From Nemertoderma westbladi (taxonomy: Eukaryota; Xenacoelomorpha; Nemertodermatida; Nemertodermatidae), in NCBI GenBank assembly GCA_032718475.1, contig JAUCBJ010003383.1:124001-188000 (forward strand): a stretch of DNA of 64,000 nt. Direction: 5' to 3'. Shown in pieces: positions 12,434-25,000 of this stretch; positions within the stretch are counted from its first letter, which is position 1, and each line of letters begins with the position of its first letter. The notes under the pieces were generated by a model. The model saw nothing but the letters and a program-made list of their open reading frames with translations. It was not told where the DNA came from and ran no database searches. The translations under genes and the position numbers were made by a program.

Positions 12434-12834
12434 ACTAAATGATACCTCCGAAATTTGAGATCTCTGAGAGTGTTTATGTTTATCCAGTTACCTTTCAGCC
12501 TTTCAACTATATGATTAATATCAACATACAATCTCTACCGGTACAGCAGTACACTAAGATTCACTGGAGAAAATTCAAAATTCCCACATCGCTGTCATCC
12601 AGGAACTCATCTTGGGACGGAAAAAGGTACCCATAGGCATTCACAGGACGTCTTGTCCGATTAGGATAACGATTCGACATACTAAATGATACCTCCGAAA
12701 TTTGAGATCTCTGAGAGTGTTTATGTTTATCCAGTTACCTTTCAGCCTTTCAACTATATGATTAATATCAACATACAATCTCTACCGGTACAGCAGTACA
12801 CTAAGATTCACTGGAGAATATTCAAAATTCCCAC
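12341..12834. repeat. 247-bp tandem duplication at the transposase 5' end
   Basis: Bases 12341-12587 are repeated almost exactly at 12588-12834. The unit contains the first 31 codons of the transposase, its ATG and about 155 bp upstream, so the promoter-proximal region and start codon exist twice. The outer start codon (12678-12680) leads into a frame that runs into the upstream unit rather than the full transposase. Confidence 0.9.
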
Positions 12835-13133
12835 GTTTTTCAAGTTACCAATGGTACATTTCCTACTATGTATAAGCGCTTGTATAAGATAAGGAACAGC
12901 ATTTACACTATTGGGTGAATTTGACCCACTTTGGTAAACCACGTGTACAAGGTGTTTAGATGTCTACTGCTAGAACACCATTTCGGTATATGTTATTATA
13001 TTATAGCTTATGGTTACTAACTAGTAGGGGTAGGATGTCACAAGATATTATGACCATCACGCCAGCCTGTACTTCACAGCTGGATTTTTAACAACGAGTT
13101 GGGCCAATTTGACCCACATCGGGTAACCGCGGG

Positions 13134-15887
13134 TTAATGAATATTATTTATTTAATTTAAGTGTAAATTAATTAGCCACAGAAGCTATTAGTATACTAAT
13201 TTCGAGCTCCCACAAGTGATCATAAACCATGTTGTACTCGTACTCTGGGGGATTATGCAATCCATCAAATAAATATAAAATCTTTCCGCTGCATAAAATC
13301 TTTCCGCTCTATAAAATCTTTTCCGCTCTATTTGCTATAGAGTTGGATCATCCTAAGTCCTCTTTAAATTACTTAATAATAAATATAAAATATTTAACTG
13401 TTTTCTAAACTTAAAGTTAAAATATAATTCTGACCCATCCACTAAAAATAGGGATGCCTCTCTGAGTTTGCTGCTATACTATCTGTTTACTACCTATCAT
13501 ACGAAATAATTAAAACTTAGAGCACCATTTAGAGACATGCGGTATATGGTGAGAAATTAATTATCAAATTATTTCCCGAGAAACCTGAATACGAATTGAA
13601 TGAATCAGTTCGTATGGAAATCGCAAACTTTCTGAAACTATTCTCGGCTGCTGATGCTGTTACTGTATTGGCCCAACTAAAGGCGCCAAGGAAACTAGAA
13701 TTCCCGGTACTGCTGGTTGAGCAAAGATTAGCAGTTGGCCAGTGAGTGAGGGATCCATCTCCTGTATAACACAAACTGCCAGGGCAGGTGACAACTCCAG
13801 AAACGCTCAAAAAGATTACACATATGTTTATCGCACACTTTAAGTTTCCTCTTATACTTGTGGATGTTGTAAATTCATTTGATTGATAGGAAGAAAGTAC
13901 AGTTGATATTACGCAGGGTGCTCCACAAAATTTGCAATGTTTACATTTTTTAGACATTTTCGCGAATTGAACTAATTTCTAGAGTTTTATTTCAATCGGA
14001 AGTCAATACATAAAGTTACTTGCTGTAGCAACCCTGGTTATGATATTTTCGTTAATTATTACCCAAAATTGGTTAATGCAGTTTAACTTAAATATTTAAT
14101 GATAATTCTGTAGAAGTAATAGAAGTAATTTATTATTGGTCGCCTTTGGCCAGGAGAATTATATGTGTATTATCTATTGAGTGTGAGAGTGTTCGGTTAC
14201 TTTCCTAGATTGTAGTACAACGAATTTACTTACAATATATATATCTTTCTGACCTCTTGAAAATAATCTTACTTTCAATTTCGCCGCGCATCCGCTAACT
14301 GATTATTTTATTATAGTAACTTTTTATTAGGTTTCTATATGACTATTTAATAGTTACAGTATTTGCTTTAAAAAAAGTGAACATTTCATTTGTCTTTATA
14401 TTTAACATTCCAACGTTAAATTTTTTGCTGTTATTTCCTAGAATTTTTTTCACATGTATTCGCATCCGATTGAAACACAAAACCTAGAAATTTGGATAAA
14501 GTAATTGTGCAAACCTAAAAACGTGTAAAATTTACTTGAAACACACGGCAATCGTATTTTATACAATAATACTTTGTCGCATGATGGATTATAATGTATA
14601 ATATTCCTTTATGCTGTGGTAATTTTTCGTAATGTTTGTAAAATATCCAATAACAAATTATTTTAATGATACAAATTGGCATCATTTTATAAGGTACTTG
14701 TTTTTGTTGCCTACCTTAGGCCTACCTATTGCTATTATGAATTCGATGGAATAAGTTACCTTAGTATATGCCTACATTTGTATTGCCGTATTCCCTTTGC
14801 AGAGGCACAGCGAGCTCTTCTAGTGCCCAGGGGAATTAAGATGAAAAAGCCCCCCCCCCCCCCCCCCCCCCTCCACAAAAAAAATAATTGTCACTTTTCA
14901 TTCATAAAATTTAATTTAATGTGAATTTAAATAAAATTGTTATATCCCTAACAGAATGAGTAAAAAATCAGCTACCTACGACGATTAAAACTCGCGAATT
15001 TACGGCCAAAAATAAGCTGCTGCCTAATTAAGAAAATGGACTTTAGTTGAGTCTGTATTAAACATCTGCGAAAGTTTTCCAATGGAACAGCAAACCCAAC
15101 ACAGTGTAGAACCGAATACATTACCTGTATAATTTCTTCTATACATTATTTATACTCTAGTTGTAATAGTTAGTGTGAACGCCCCTGGGTGCGCGAAATG
15201 GAACGTTCCCCCTCCCCCTTTCCCCTCGCTCCGGCTTTGTGTGTTCTGTACAGCAAAGTGTGGGGCGAGCCACGCATTCACGGCGAGCCTTAGCGCACAA
15301 TTATAATTAGTAAATAGGGAAAATTTCATGTCCGTCTCTCTGTCCGTCTGTCTGTCTGTCTGTAATGAAAATTTCATTCGTAAATAACTTTTGAAGATTT
15401 TAACCATTTTCAATCAAATTTTGTATGAGCTAACTAAAGGAGCTTTATCGGTTCGGTCACATGGAACTCACTACCACAGGGGTTGGGATTAGATCAATTT
15501 ACTGAAGATCCACTAATTTCTATAGAACTCAGTGACTATTGTACTATACTATTTACTAGTAATAATTGTTTACAATGTGCTGTATAGGTTGCAGCAGGTA
15601 CGTATATTCCCTAAGGGCGCCTGTAATATCAAAAATAATCGTATTATTATTATTATTCTGATCTGGGACGTCTCATAAAAGACAATAGTCTATATAATGT
15701 ACCGGTAGGGGAAGAATTGGGATTTCTACGGCTGATCGCAAAGGTGTTGCTTTGTAGAAGCTGGTTACAATTGATTACAGTGTGTGCGATATATGACATC
15801 AATTTAAATTGTTCAAATTATTTGTTATATTTCAAGAATTTAATTTCAAACGTAAGTTATAATAATCATATTTTATTAATATATGTA
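13134..15887. other. No confident gene; short repeats
   Basis: AT-rich. A 17-18 bp unit (ATAAAATCTTTCCGCTC) occurs three times at 13275-13333. Bases 13552-13759 read on the + strand as an open segment (KLFPEKPEYELNESVRM and on) that looks coding in composition, but I cannot assign it. A poly-C tract lies at about 14851-14870. A CTGT microsatellite lies at 15331-15362, next to another GTGGGGCGAGCC motif like the end of repeat family A. Confidence 0.45.
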
Positions 15888-16011
15888 ATGGAGAAATTCA
15901 GCACCGAAAATAACAACGTCGTTTCTCCTAATAATGTCCAACAGCGAATTGTTGAGAAGTTCTTGAAAAACGTTAGCGAACTGCGCTGGGGAGAAAGAGA
16001 TGTAATTCTAG
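15888..16011 (+). CDS. Methyltransferase exon 1
   Basis: Encodes residues 1-41 (MEKFSTENNN to RDVIL) and ends after one base of the motif I aspartate codon. Donor is CTAG|GTTTGT. Confidence 0.78.
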
Positions 16012-19000
16012 GTTTGTTATAAACATGTTGTCTTTCTTTTAGGTAACTGTCATTGGAATTTCAAGATGGAAGCGGCATGATAGATTTTCCACGCTGTTGT
16101 AACCAACACAGAACTTGTGTCTCTGGAGTGAAATAATTATCAACTTATAAATAAAAATAATAAAATAAATTAAAATAATTTATAAACAATTTCTGATTAA
16201 ACCAAATTCCCTCAAAGCGAACACTGAATATATTTTTAAAATGGAATATCATTTTTATGTTATGGGATACAAACATTTATAGTGCTCTTGCGTTTGAAAA
16301 ACTTAGTTGCTCAAGGGAGTACGGGGGACAGGGAGTGGCCATCCCCAGTGGGAGGGGGACAGGGAGTGGCCATCCCCAGTGGGAGGGGGACAGGGAGTGG
16401 CCATCCCCAGTGGGAGGGGGACAGGGAGTGGCCATCCCCAGTGGGAGGGGGACAGGGAGTGGCCATCCCCAGTGGGAGGGGGACAGGGAGTGGCCATCCC
16501 CAGTGGGAGGGGGACAGGGAGTGGCCATCCCCAGTGGGAGGGGGACAGGGAGTGGCCATCCCCAGTGGGAGGGGGACAGGGAGTGGCCATCCCCAGTGGG
16601 AGGGTGACAGGGAGTGGCCATCCCCAAAAAACTCAAAACGAAAATTATCCCATTTCACTTTCCCCACAATCATCCTATCCCACAATTACACATAAAGTGC
16701 GTAAAATATGTAAATTTCTGGCAGCTTTGTGATACTTGTCCATCTTATAGTATATTGATTGACCTACCCAATTTCGACTTGTCATTGCTCATCCGAACTA
16801 AAAAAGTGATCGGTCTGGTGGGGGTAGAGTCCTACCTACTAATTAGTATATAAGACATCGTACAAAACGCGGAGAAAAGTTTATTGAACTTTATTTACAT
16901 TAAATATATTGTCTACTTTCATGGTTAGATATTGGCTGCGGTGCCGGTAGTATAACTAGACGGTTCCTCTCTCCGGTAACTTCGGCATCCATCACTGCGA
17001 TCGATCATCGCGATAACCTCATTGACCAGGCGGAACTCACCAAATACGCAGCTAACGTTCTCTATAAATGTTTCGATATATCAAGTAGTCCATCAACCGT
17101 TGAGGGGTGGTTGGAAGGCTTCACAAAGGTTAGCTAACAATACTTTAGTTGATTCATCGTTTCGTTGAATTTCATTCATTTTTAACAAAATTTTTGTTGA
17201 ACATAGAAAAATGGAATTATCTAAAATAGCGGGAAAGTTTGAATTGTTCCTTAAACTTTAAACACCCATATCTCAGAATAACGTTTTTTCATGAAAAAGG
17301 CTATTTCTCCGCCAATTTTAACTGAAATAAGTTGTAATTTGGTACACTTGTTAAGAATACCTTTCTCCATAATTCTTCTGAACAAATTTGGTTGGAAATC
17401 TCCTGGAGCCTTTTTATATCAAAAAGGCCAAAAAAGCCCTTTTTTGAGGCCTTTTTGTTCTAAAAAGGCTCCAGAGCAATTGAGGTAAAATTTGTTCAGA
17501 AGAATTGGATGCAGGGTTCTTCTGAACTTATATTCCAAATTTCGACAAATATTAGTAGAGAAATTATTGGTAGAGAAATAGCCCTTGGTGCAAAAATGCA
17601 CTTTTGGCCATTACGGCGTCATTTTGGGGCCAATTTAAAAAAAATTTGGTTTAGTTATTCTTACACAGTCCAGACGATGTTTAGTTGTACAAAAAATAAT
17701 TTTCACCCAATTTTAGGGTCCAGAGACACAAAAATGTGAGGTTCAGTTTGGGGGTGCTACTCCCCACTTAAATTGATTCGTTCAATATTTTACGTACAAT
17801 TAAATTGTAAATTACCAAATTACAAAACGACCGAAGGCTTCTTAAAATTTATTGTATTTTTAGAAACCTGATATGGGTCGCCATGCAAACTTTTCACTCA
17901 ACCAAACTATTATTATTATCAATTAAATCAATATTGTATTTTATATTTTCTAGTTACTTCTTATTTTATATCATTTATTTGATAAATTCGATTTTTGATT
18001 GAATTTTTATTGAGCTTTTAGTAGGTTGTGCATGTGCAATACACAATACCGCCGTACGCTGTGGCAAATCTAGGCAAAACAAAAAAAGCAAATTAACGCA
18101 TCTCTAATTAATTAACGAAGGATATCTCTGTCAGTAGATTTCCTGGAGTTTTTAGGTATTGATTGACCTACAAATTCTTCTGGTGGTACATCAACCTTTT
18201 GTTTTTGAGCTGAAACCGGATTTGTTAGGTCGCCCATCTTCCAACCTTTGGGTCCCCAGTTCCATTCCACCTGTACGTCAGTCGTCAATGTCGACATTGC
18301 CAAGCTCTACACCCAACGTTAAATTATAATAATGTTGGAAGAATTAATGATAATTTTAAAAACTTTTATAAAAAATATATAATGTAAATAGGACAATATG
18401 ATAATGCTCTCCATAGCGAAAAATATCAACCGGCCCTATTGGGGCTCGAACCCGCTACTTAGGTTTCAAACTTCTGGTTATCATCAGCCGGGTGAGTGTA
18501 CTGAGCTACCAGACCGGATGAATATTTCGTTATGGAGTGGAAGATCATATCATATTAAGGCCATACAATCACTCAAACTAAAGTACAACTTTCGTTATTC
18601 CCTTTTTACAATTTACTTTTTATAAAATAATCCCTTTTCCAGTTGTGAGGGGAATTCATACTATCGAGGTTACAGCAATTCACAGGTAACATTAAATTGT
18701 TGCTAAGAGGAAGTGGATTAACTCCTTTGCTTCCTATTATTACACAATTTGATATATTCGACACAATTACCTCGTGTATTTATTTAGATATATACACTGA
18801 CCAAAGGGACATTACGACTTCATTTAATTTACTTTTCGACAGTAATTTCTTGAAATAGAATTAGAGCTTCATTACTATTCTATTATATATTTTAAGAAAA
18901 GGCTTAAATTGTATTAAATAGGCAACCTATATCATTATGATTATATTATAGTTCAGCTTCTAACTTTGCAACAACATTCATTATTTGTAATTAGTGTATA

Positions 19001-22000
19001 TCTGAAGCATGCGTCATTGATTACATTTGTTTGTCACTATGGTGACAGTAATATAACGCATTAATCGGTTTATATTTGATAGGTAACTGCTCTCAATGGT
19101 CTGGAATGGGTTTCTAATATTGATGGATTTTTGGATTTTGTTTACAATGGTAAGTTATTTGTGGTTACTAATTCTTTAGTCCGCCTGTTGCGTTATTCAG
19201 CGTTCGATTCCATGCCGAGCCAGTTACAAGTTCGAATCTGGCGGGTCCACCTATTGAAATGTGGCAAGGGCTTCTGATGAGGAATAAAGAAAAATAAATA
19301 AATATAGAAGACTAAGCAGCTTGGTCTAGTGGTGACATTCCTGGGCTTCCAATTAGGGAGCCCTGGTTCGATTCATAGATCGGGCAGCACTGTTTGGGCA
19401 CAGTGCTTTAAATGCTGTAGCCTAGCCCAACCCGACTTTCATCCCTTGGTGGTCAATAAATGAGAACGGAAGGGTTTACTGTGGAAGATCACCCATGGTG
19501 GTGAACAGGCATTCCTTTAGGAAACAGAGTGGAAGGGTTGACTGTGGAAGATCACCCATGGTGGTGAACAGGCATTCCTTTAGGAAACAGAGTGGAATGG
19601 TTTACTGTGGAAGATCACCCATGGTGGTGAACAGGTATTCCTTTAGGAAACAGAGTGGAATGGTTTACTGTGGAAGATCACCCATGGTGGTGAACAGGTA
19701 TTCCTTTAGGAAACAGAGTGGAAGGGTTTACTGTGGAAGATCACCCATGGTGGTGAACAGGTATTCCTTTAGGAAACAGAGTGGAAGGGTTTACTGTGGA
19801 AGATCACCCATGGTGGTGAACAGGCATTCCTTTAGGAAACAGAGTGAAAGGGTTTACTGTGGAAGATCACCCATGGTGGAGAACTGGTATTCCTTTAGGA
19901 AACAGAGTGGAAGGGTTTACTGTGGAAGACCACCCATGGTGGTGAACAGGCATTCCTTTAGGAAACAGAGTGAAAGGGTTTACTGTGGAAGATCACCCAT
20001 GGTGGAGAACGGGTATTCCTTTAGGAAACAGAGTGGAAGGGTTTACTGTGGAAGATCACCCATGGTGGTGAACAGGCATTCCTTTAGGAAACAGAGTGAA
20101 AGGGTTTACTGTGGAAGATCACCCATGGTGGAGAACGGGTATTCCTTTAGGAAACAGAGTGGAAGGGTTTACTGTGGAAGATTACCCATGGTGGTGAACA
20201 GGCATTCCTTTGGGAAACAGTGTGAAAGGGTTTACTGTGGAAGATCACCCATGGTGGAGAACGGGTACTCCTTTAGGAAACAGAGTGGAAGGGTTTACTG
20301 TGGAAGACCACCCATGGTGGTGAACAGGCATTCCTTTAGGAAACAGAGTGAAAGGGTTTACTGTGGAAGATCACCCATGGTGGAGAACGGGTATTCCTTT
20401 AGGAAACAGAGTGGAAGGGTTTACTGTGGAAGACCACCCATGGTGGTGAACAGGCATTCCTTTAGGAAACAGAGTGAAAGGGTTTACTGTGGAAGATCAC
20501 CCATGGTGGAGAACGGGTATTCCTTTAGGAAACAGAGTGAAAGGGTTTACTGTGGAAGATCACCCATGGTGGAGAACGGGTATTCCTTTAGGAAACAGAG
20601 TGGAAGGGTTTACTGTGGAAGACCACCCATGGTGGTGAACAGGCATTCCTTTAGGAAACAGAGTGAAAGGGTTTACTGTGGAAGATCACCCATGGTGGAG
20701 AACGGGTATTCCTTTAGGAAACAGAGTGGAAGGGTTTACTGTGGAAGATCACCCATGGTGGTGAACAGGCATTCCTTTAGGAAACAGAGTGAAAGGGTTT
20801 ACTGTGGAAGATCACCCATGGTGGAGAACGGGTATTCCTTTAGGAAACAGAGTGGAAGGGTTTACTGTGGAAGATTACCCATGGTGGTGAACAGGTATTC
20901 CTTGGCTTAACGACGAGACTAAAAGATTATCCTATTCAATAAAGAAAAATGTTGTGGGTTGGTTACTGAATGTTCAACAATGGGAGTAAAAAAGGACCCC
21001 TATGCCCATTATGTAACTATGTGCCTGAGGGAAGAAATTTGGAGTTAGATCCAATATGTCGTGTTTCAGGCTCACCTAGGGCCTAGAGCAATACTTTTAT
21101 TTTACAGTGACGGTGTTTCAGATCTTCTAAACAGATTTTAATTAATGTTATTAATTGTCAGTCATGAATTTGTCAAAGTTGTGAATAGTTTATTAAGATA
21201 TAATATATAGTACCAGTTGCTTTACAGAAAAAAGATTGTTTTCTGGCTTTCTTTGCAATGTGACTTCAGGAAACATTGAACAGTGGAATGACATTGCTAT
21301 ACTCTACATAATATATTTTGTAGGATGACTTGAGTGTATAAAGAATCGTTGAGAATTGGTTTCAATCTTGACGTCATTAATGCCATCAATTTCTCCTTTT
21401 TATTTATACCTGTAGCGCAATCATATACACATTGGAATGGGACGTTACAGTTACTCGTGATATTACTGCATTAATGATGGCAAAAACGTATAACTCCTAT
21501 AGATGAACTTATAGGAGACGGGGTTAAATCGAATGAATTCCGACCAATTCAATTGAATTAACAGCCCCAATTTCCATATAGGAATAATATAATAAACTGC
21601 AGCGGTACAAAATATATAAGCAGAGTTTCTCCGACGCCTAAAATACAATCAATATGCCAGAAATATTATTGAGATAATTAAATTTAGATATAATCGAATA
21701 CCGAACGTATTTGGTCGTTGATTGCGAAACTCGCATAAAGTCACGATCGATTGTACTGATGGCCATTCTCGTACCGGCCACGCCCGTTCGTAGATAGCCG
21801 AGCGGTAAACGATGAGTGACATCGACCGCTTCCCGATATAATTGCTCACTTTCCCGATCGGTAATGGGTTGACCGGGAATCTACCTCCAGTAATTGGGAA
21901 TTAATTCGTCCTTTTATGCCTTTTAGGCGACTATTATCAGGTTCCCACTGAGGTCCAACTTACTGAATGTATATGAATAGAAAACTCTTTCATTTTTACA

Positions 22001-25000
22001 ATAATAATATGTAATTCATTCCTTTTTCCACTGGAGAATATATATTATAACATAGAAATTAATACAAATGGGTTTTTTCCATGCCCTTATGTTGCTCATA
22101 AATTCCTTATGAGTTCAAATTCTAAGTTTTGAAAAGATTAAGATAAAAAATGATTGAAATATATTATCATTTTAATAATTATAAATGGTTTAAAGATGTG
22201 AATTAAAGGAACTCAAATATCTTAAATTTTTGTTATTATATTGCAGCTTTATTTTTTCAATACTTGAGATTATTAACTTAAAATATGAAAGGCAACAACA
22301 AAAAGCTAACTTTTCTTTTGACAACCTAAGCTTTAGCAATAACTTTGGATTGCTATAAATTAAGGGACTCCATTGGAAACTAGAAATCGAACAGTTTTGA
22401 ATACCGGCAATTAAAGTTCTCGAATTAAATCCAATTATATTGTGGGTGAACACTATTGTAATTCCTATGTGGTTTTGATTAAAATGATAACCTTTGAATA
22501 GAATGGTTTTCAAACAATATCATTAAATCCCCTTCAGGGATTCCACGGTAAACTAACTCATGTGTATAAGATAACGCAATCTACCTACAGTCAGTCCAAC
22601 AAATATATTCAGTTACTTGTAATCCCTTGTGTTGTCGCCGTAGTTTGGGAGCATAACAAGCATGGCTGACAGTCACAGACTAACCAAGGGTACTGCGTAC
22701 CCAACCGTCCAAGCCAGTGGGTGGCTACTTCAATACACACTGCATGGGTTCCTATTATTGCACACCTGGGCATATCCGATGGGCCACAATCGTTGTGTTT
22801 TCTGCACTACACAGAATAATAGTTGGTTGTAAATATGAGAACGTAGAGATTAAATTAGCTGTTTCGAGGTTTAATTAAATGAGATTGTATTAAAAACCAC
22901 TCCTTAAAATTATTATTCTCTTCAATATAACCATCATATTCGATTTACTAACTTTGCACTATCGAATAGTTCGAGAGGTATAGAAGTACCGGTAGATGGA
23001 TTGTTCTATTGTGTAAACTTATTTAAACTGTAATATGTGTAAACAATGTTGCATAACATTACTAACTACTGAAATTACGCATTTACGATTGTATTAATAT
23101 ATAAAAATGATGTAATATGTAATAGATGTAAAAATAGATATTTATTTGCTGCTAAACCACAATATTTATATTAATGTTACAATAGATTATTTATTTTAGT
23201 GTTGCAGAGTGGGGGCAGTTTCCTCGCGTGCGTTACGGATAGGCTCGACCCAGCCCTCTACAACGCCGTTATGGATGTTAAAAAATCATCAAAATGGTCA
23301 GTTTTATTGAACGGAAATGGACGCGCATTGGACGCCAGACCTGGTAGATTGTTGCCATGGAGCCAGCCAACAACGGAACGGGGTATGTGTCGACCATTTA
23401 TTGGTTAATAAATTCCTGAAACAAAATCATTTCTCCTATAATATTATTCGGCGCTTTAGGTAAATGGGTACAAGGAGTCAAAAAGAACAAATCGAGTCAA
23501 AGGGTACAACAGGAAAGGGTACAACGAGACAAAGGGTACAAACAATTTATTTCCTTTATTGTTTTGGTTAGGGTTAGTTGGTCAGGCCTCAACCATAATT
23601 ATAATACCTTGATAAAATTATAGGAATTTTATTTGTTGTAAGTCACTTTTTTAGTCAAAGTCGTTAACAAGTTTGACATAAAAAGAACACTATGTCAACA
23701 CAAAAGTAATGTTTCCATGACATTAATAATAATATTTCATTTAATGGATAATCGAGTAAATTTCTAATACTAGCTAGTTTTTGATAATTCTTTATAAATG
23801 CTATAATATTTGTGTTCTAGAACTCTTTTTTTTGTTCTATAACTCTTTTTTTTGTTCTAGAACACATTTTATATTTTTTATACCAGCTAGTTTCTTTTAG
23901 TTTTGGTATCGAATAGTTAATATATGGAATAATTTACCTGTTGATATCGTAAACTCGACGAACAAAGATATATTTGGTTCGAAGTTAAAAAATGTTAATC
24001 TACTGAGGTATTGTAAACTTAACAGAGCTTTGTAAATATATTATACTGTATCAATAGTAGACCCTATTGTGTGTAATTTTACCTGTAAATAAATATATTA
24101 ATGCATTAATGCAAATTTTACTTGAGTTTTTATTTTATTGGTGTGTTTTTAATTAGGAAATATTCACATTTTTAGTGTTCTACGTAACCTTTGTGCTTTT
24201 CTCCCTCTCTAAATATTATACGAGGTGTTTAATAATAATTATAATAATAATAGTTTTTTCCACTTTTTTATAAATGTTATAAAACAAGTGTTAGTTATCA
24301 ATTTGAATAACTATTTCTGTTCTAGAACACATTTTTTTCAAGAACATTTTTTGGAAAAAATTACCATACTACTGTCAGAAGGTCAACTATTTGTTCTTGA
24401 AAAAAACCTAATGGGCATTAGTGTGGCCTGGGTGCCCACTTTTTCACCAATTTTTTCATGTGAAAATGATTATTATCGTGAAGTTTTTTGTTCTAGAACA
24501 AAAATAAATTTGATCTTCTGACAATAAGATGTGAGAATTTTTATGTATGGTAGCTAGTGTTTTTTATGGTAGCTAGTGTTTTTAGAAGTGTGTTTTTTCC
24601 CTAGGATTCAATTGATGCTAACTCACTTTCTTATTTTTATGACATTTATAAAAAAAAGTTGAAAAAACTAGCTAGTATAAAAAATAAAAAATATGTTCTA
24701 GAACAAAAAAAAGTGTTCTAGAACAAAAATATTTTTCAAAAATGATAACTAACACGTGTTCTATAACATTTATTTATAAAAAAAGTTGTAAAATCTATTT
24801 TTTAAAGTATAAAAAATATATAATGTGTTCAGGAACAAAAAAAATGTGTTCTAGAACAAAAAAATGTGTTCTAGAACAAAAAAATGTGTTCTAGTTCAAA
24901 AATATTTATCAAAATTGATAGCTAACACGTGTAAAAACGTTTAAAAAAAATTAGCTATTAATACTTATGCTACAAAAAGTGGGCACCCACTAATGCCACA

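Larger units (their letters stand above)
10444..13133 (-). mobile_element. Complete piggyBac element
   Basis: The element is bounded by TTAA target-site duplications (10440-10443 and 13134-13137). The ends are imperfect inverted repeats: both begin CCCGC, then TACCCG, then a palindromic block reading TGGGTCAATTTGACCCA on the left and GGGTCAAATTGGCCCA on the complement of the right. A second TIR-like block (GGGTGAATTTGACCC) lies inside the right end near 12905, i.e. a subterminal repeat. The only gene is an intact 587-codon transposase on the - strand. TTAA sites, TIRs and an open frame suggest a young, possibly mobile copy. One oddity is a 247-bp tandem duplication at the transposase 5' end. 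Confidence 0.92.

Noticed and set aside
13529-13957. 142-codon - strand frame and an opposing + strand segment at 13552-13759
   Set aside because: Neither matches a family I know; the + strand segment looks a little coding-like but ends quickly. Left unassigned.
15717-15887. Upstream in-frame ATG extending methyltransferase exon 1
   Set aside because: The extra 57 residues do not resemble family N-termini; the downstream ATG aligns better.
16257-16732. Six overlapping frames in the 31-bp minisatellite
   Set aside because: Product of a stop-free 31-bp unit read in all phases.
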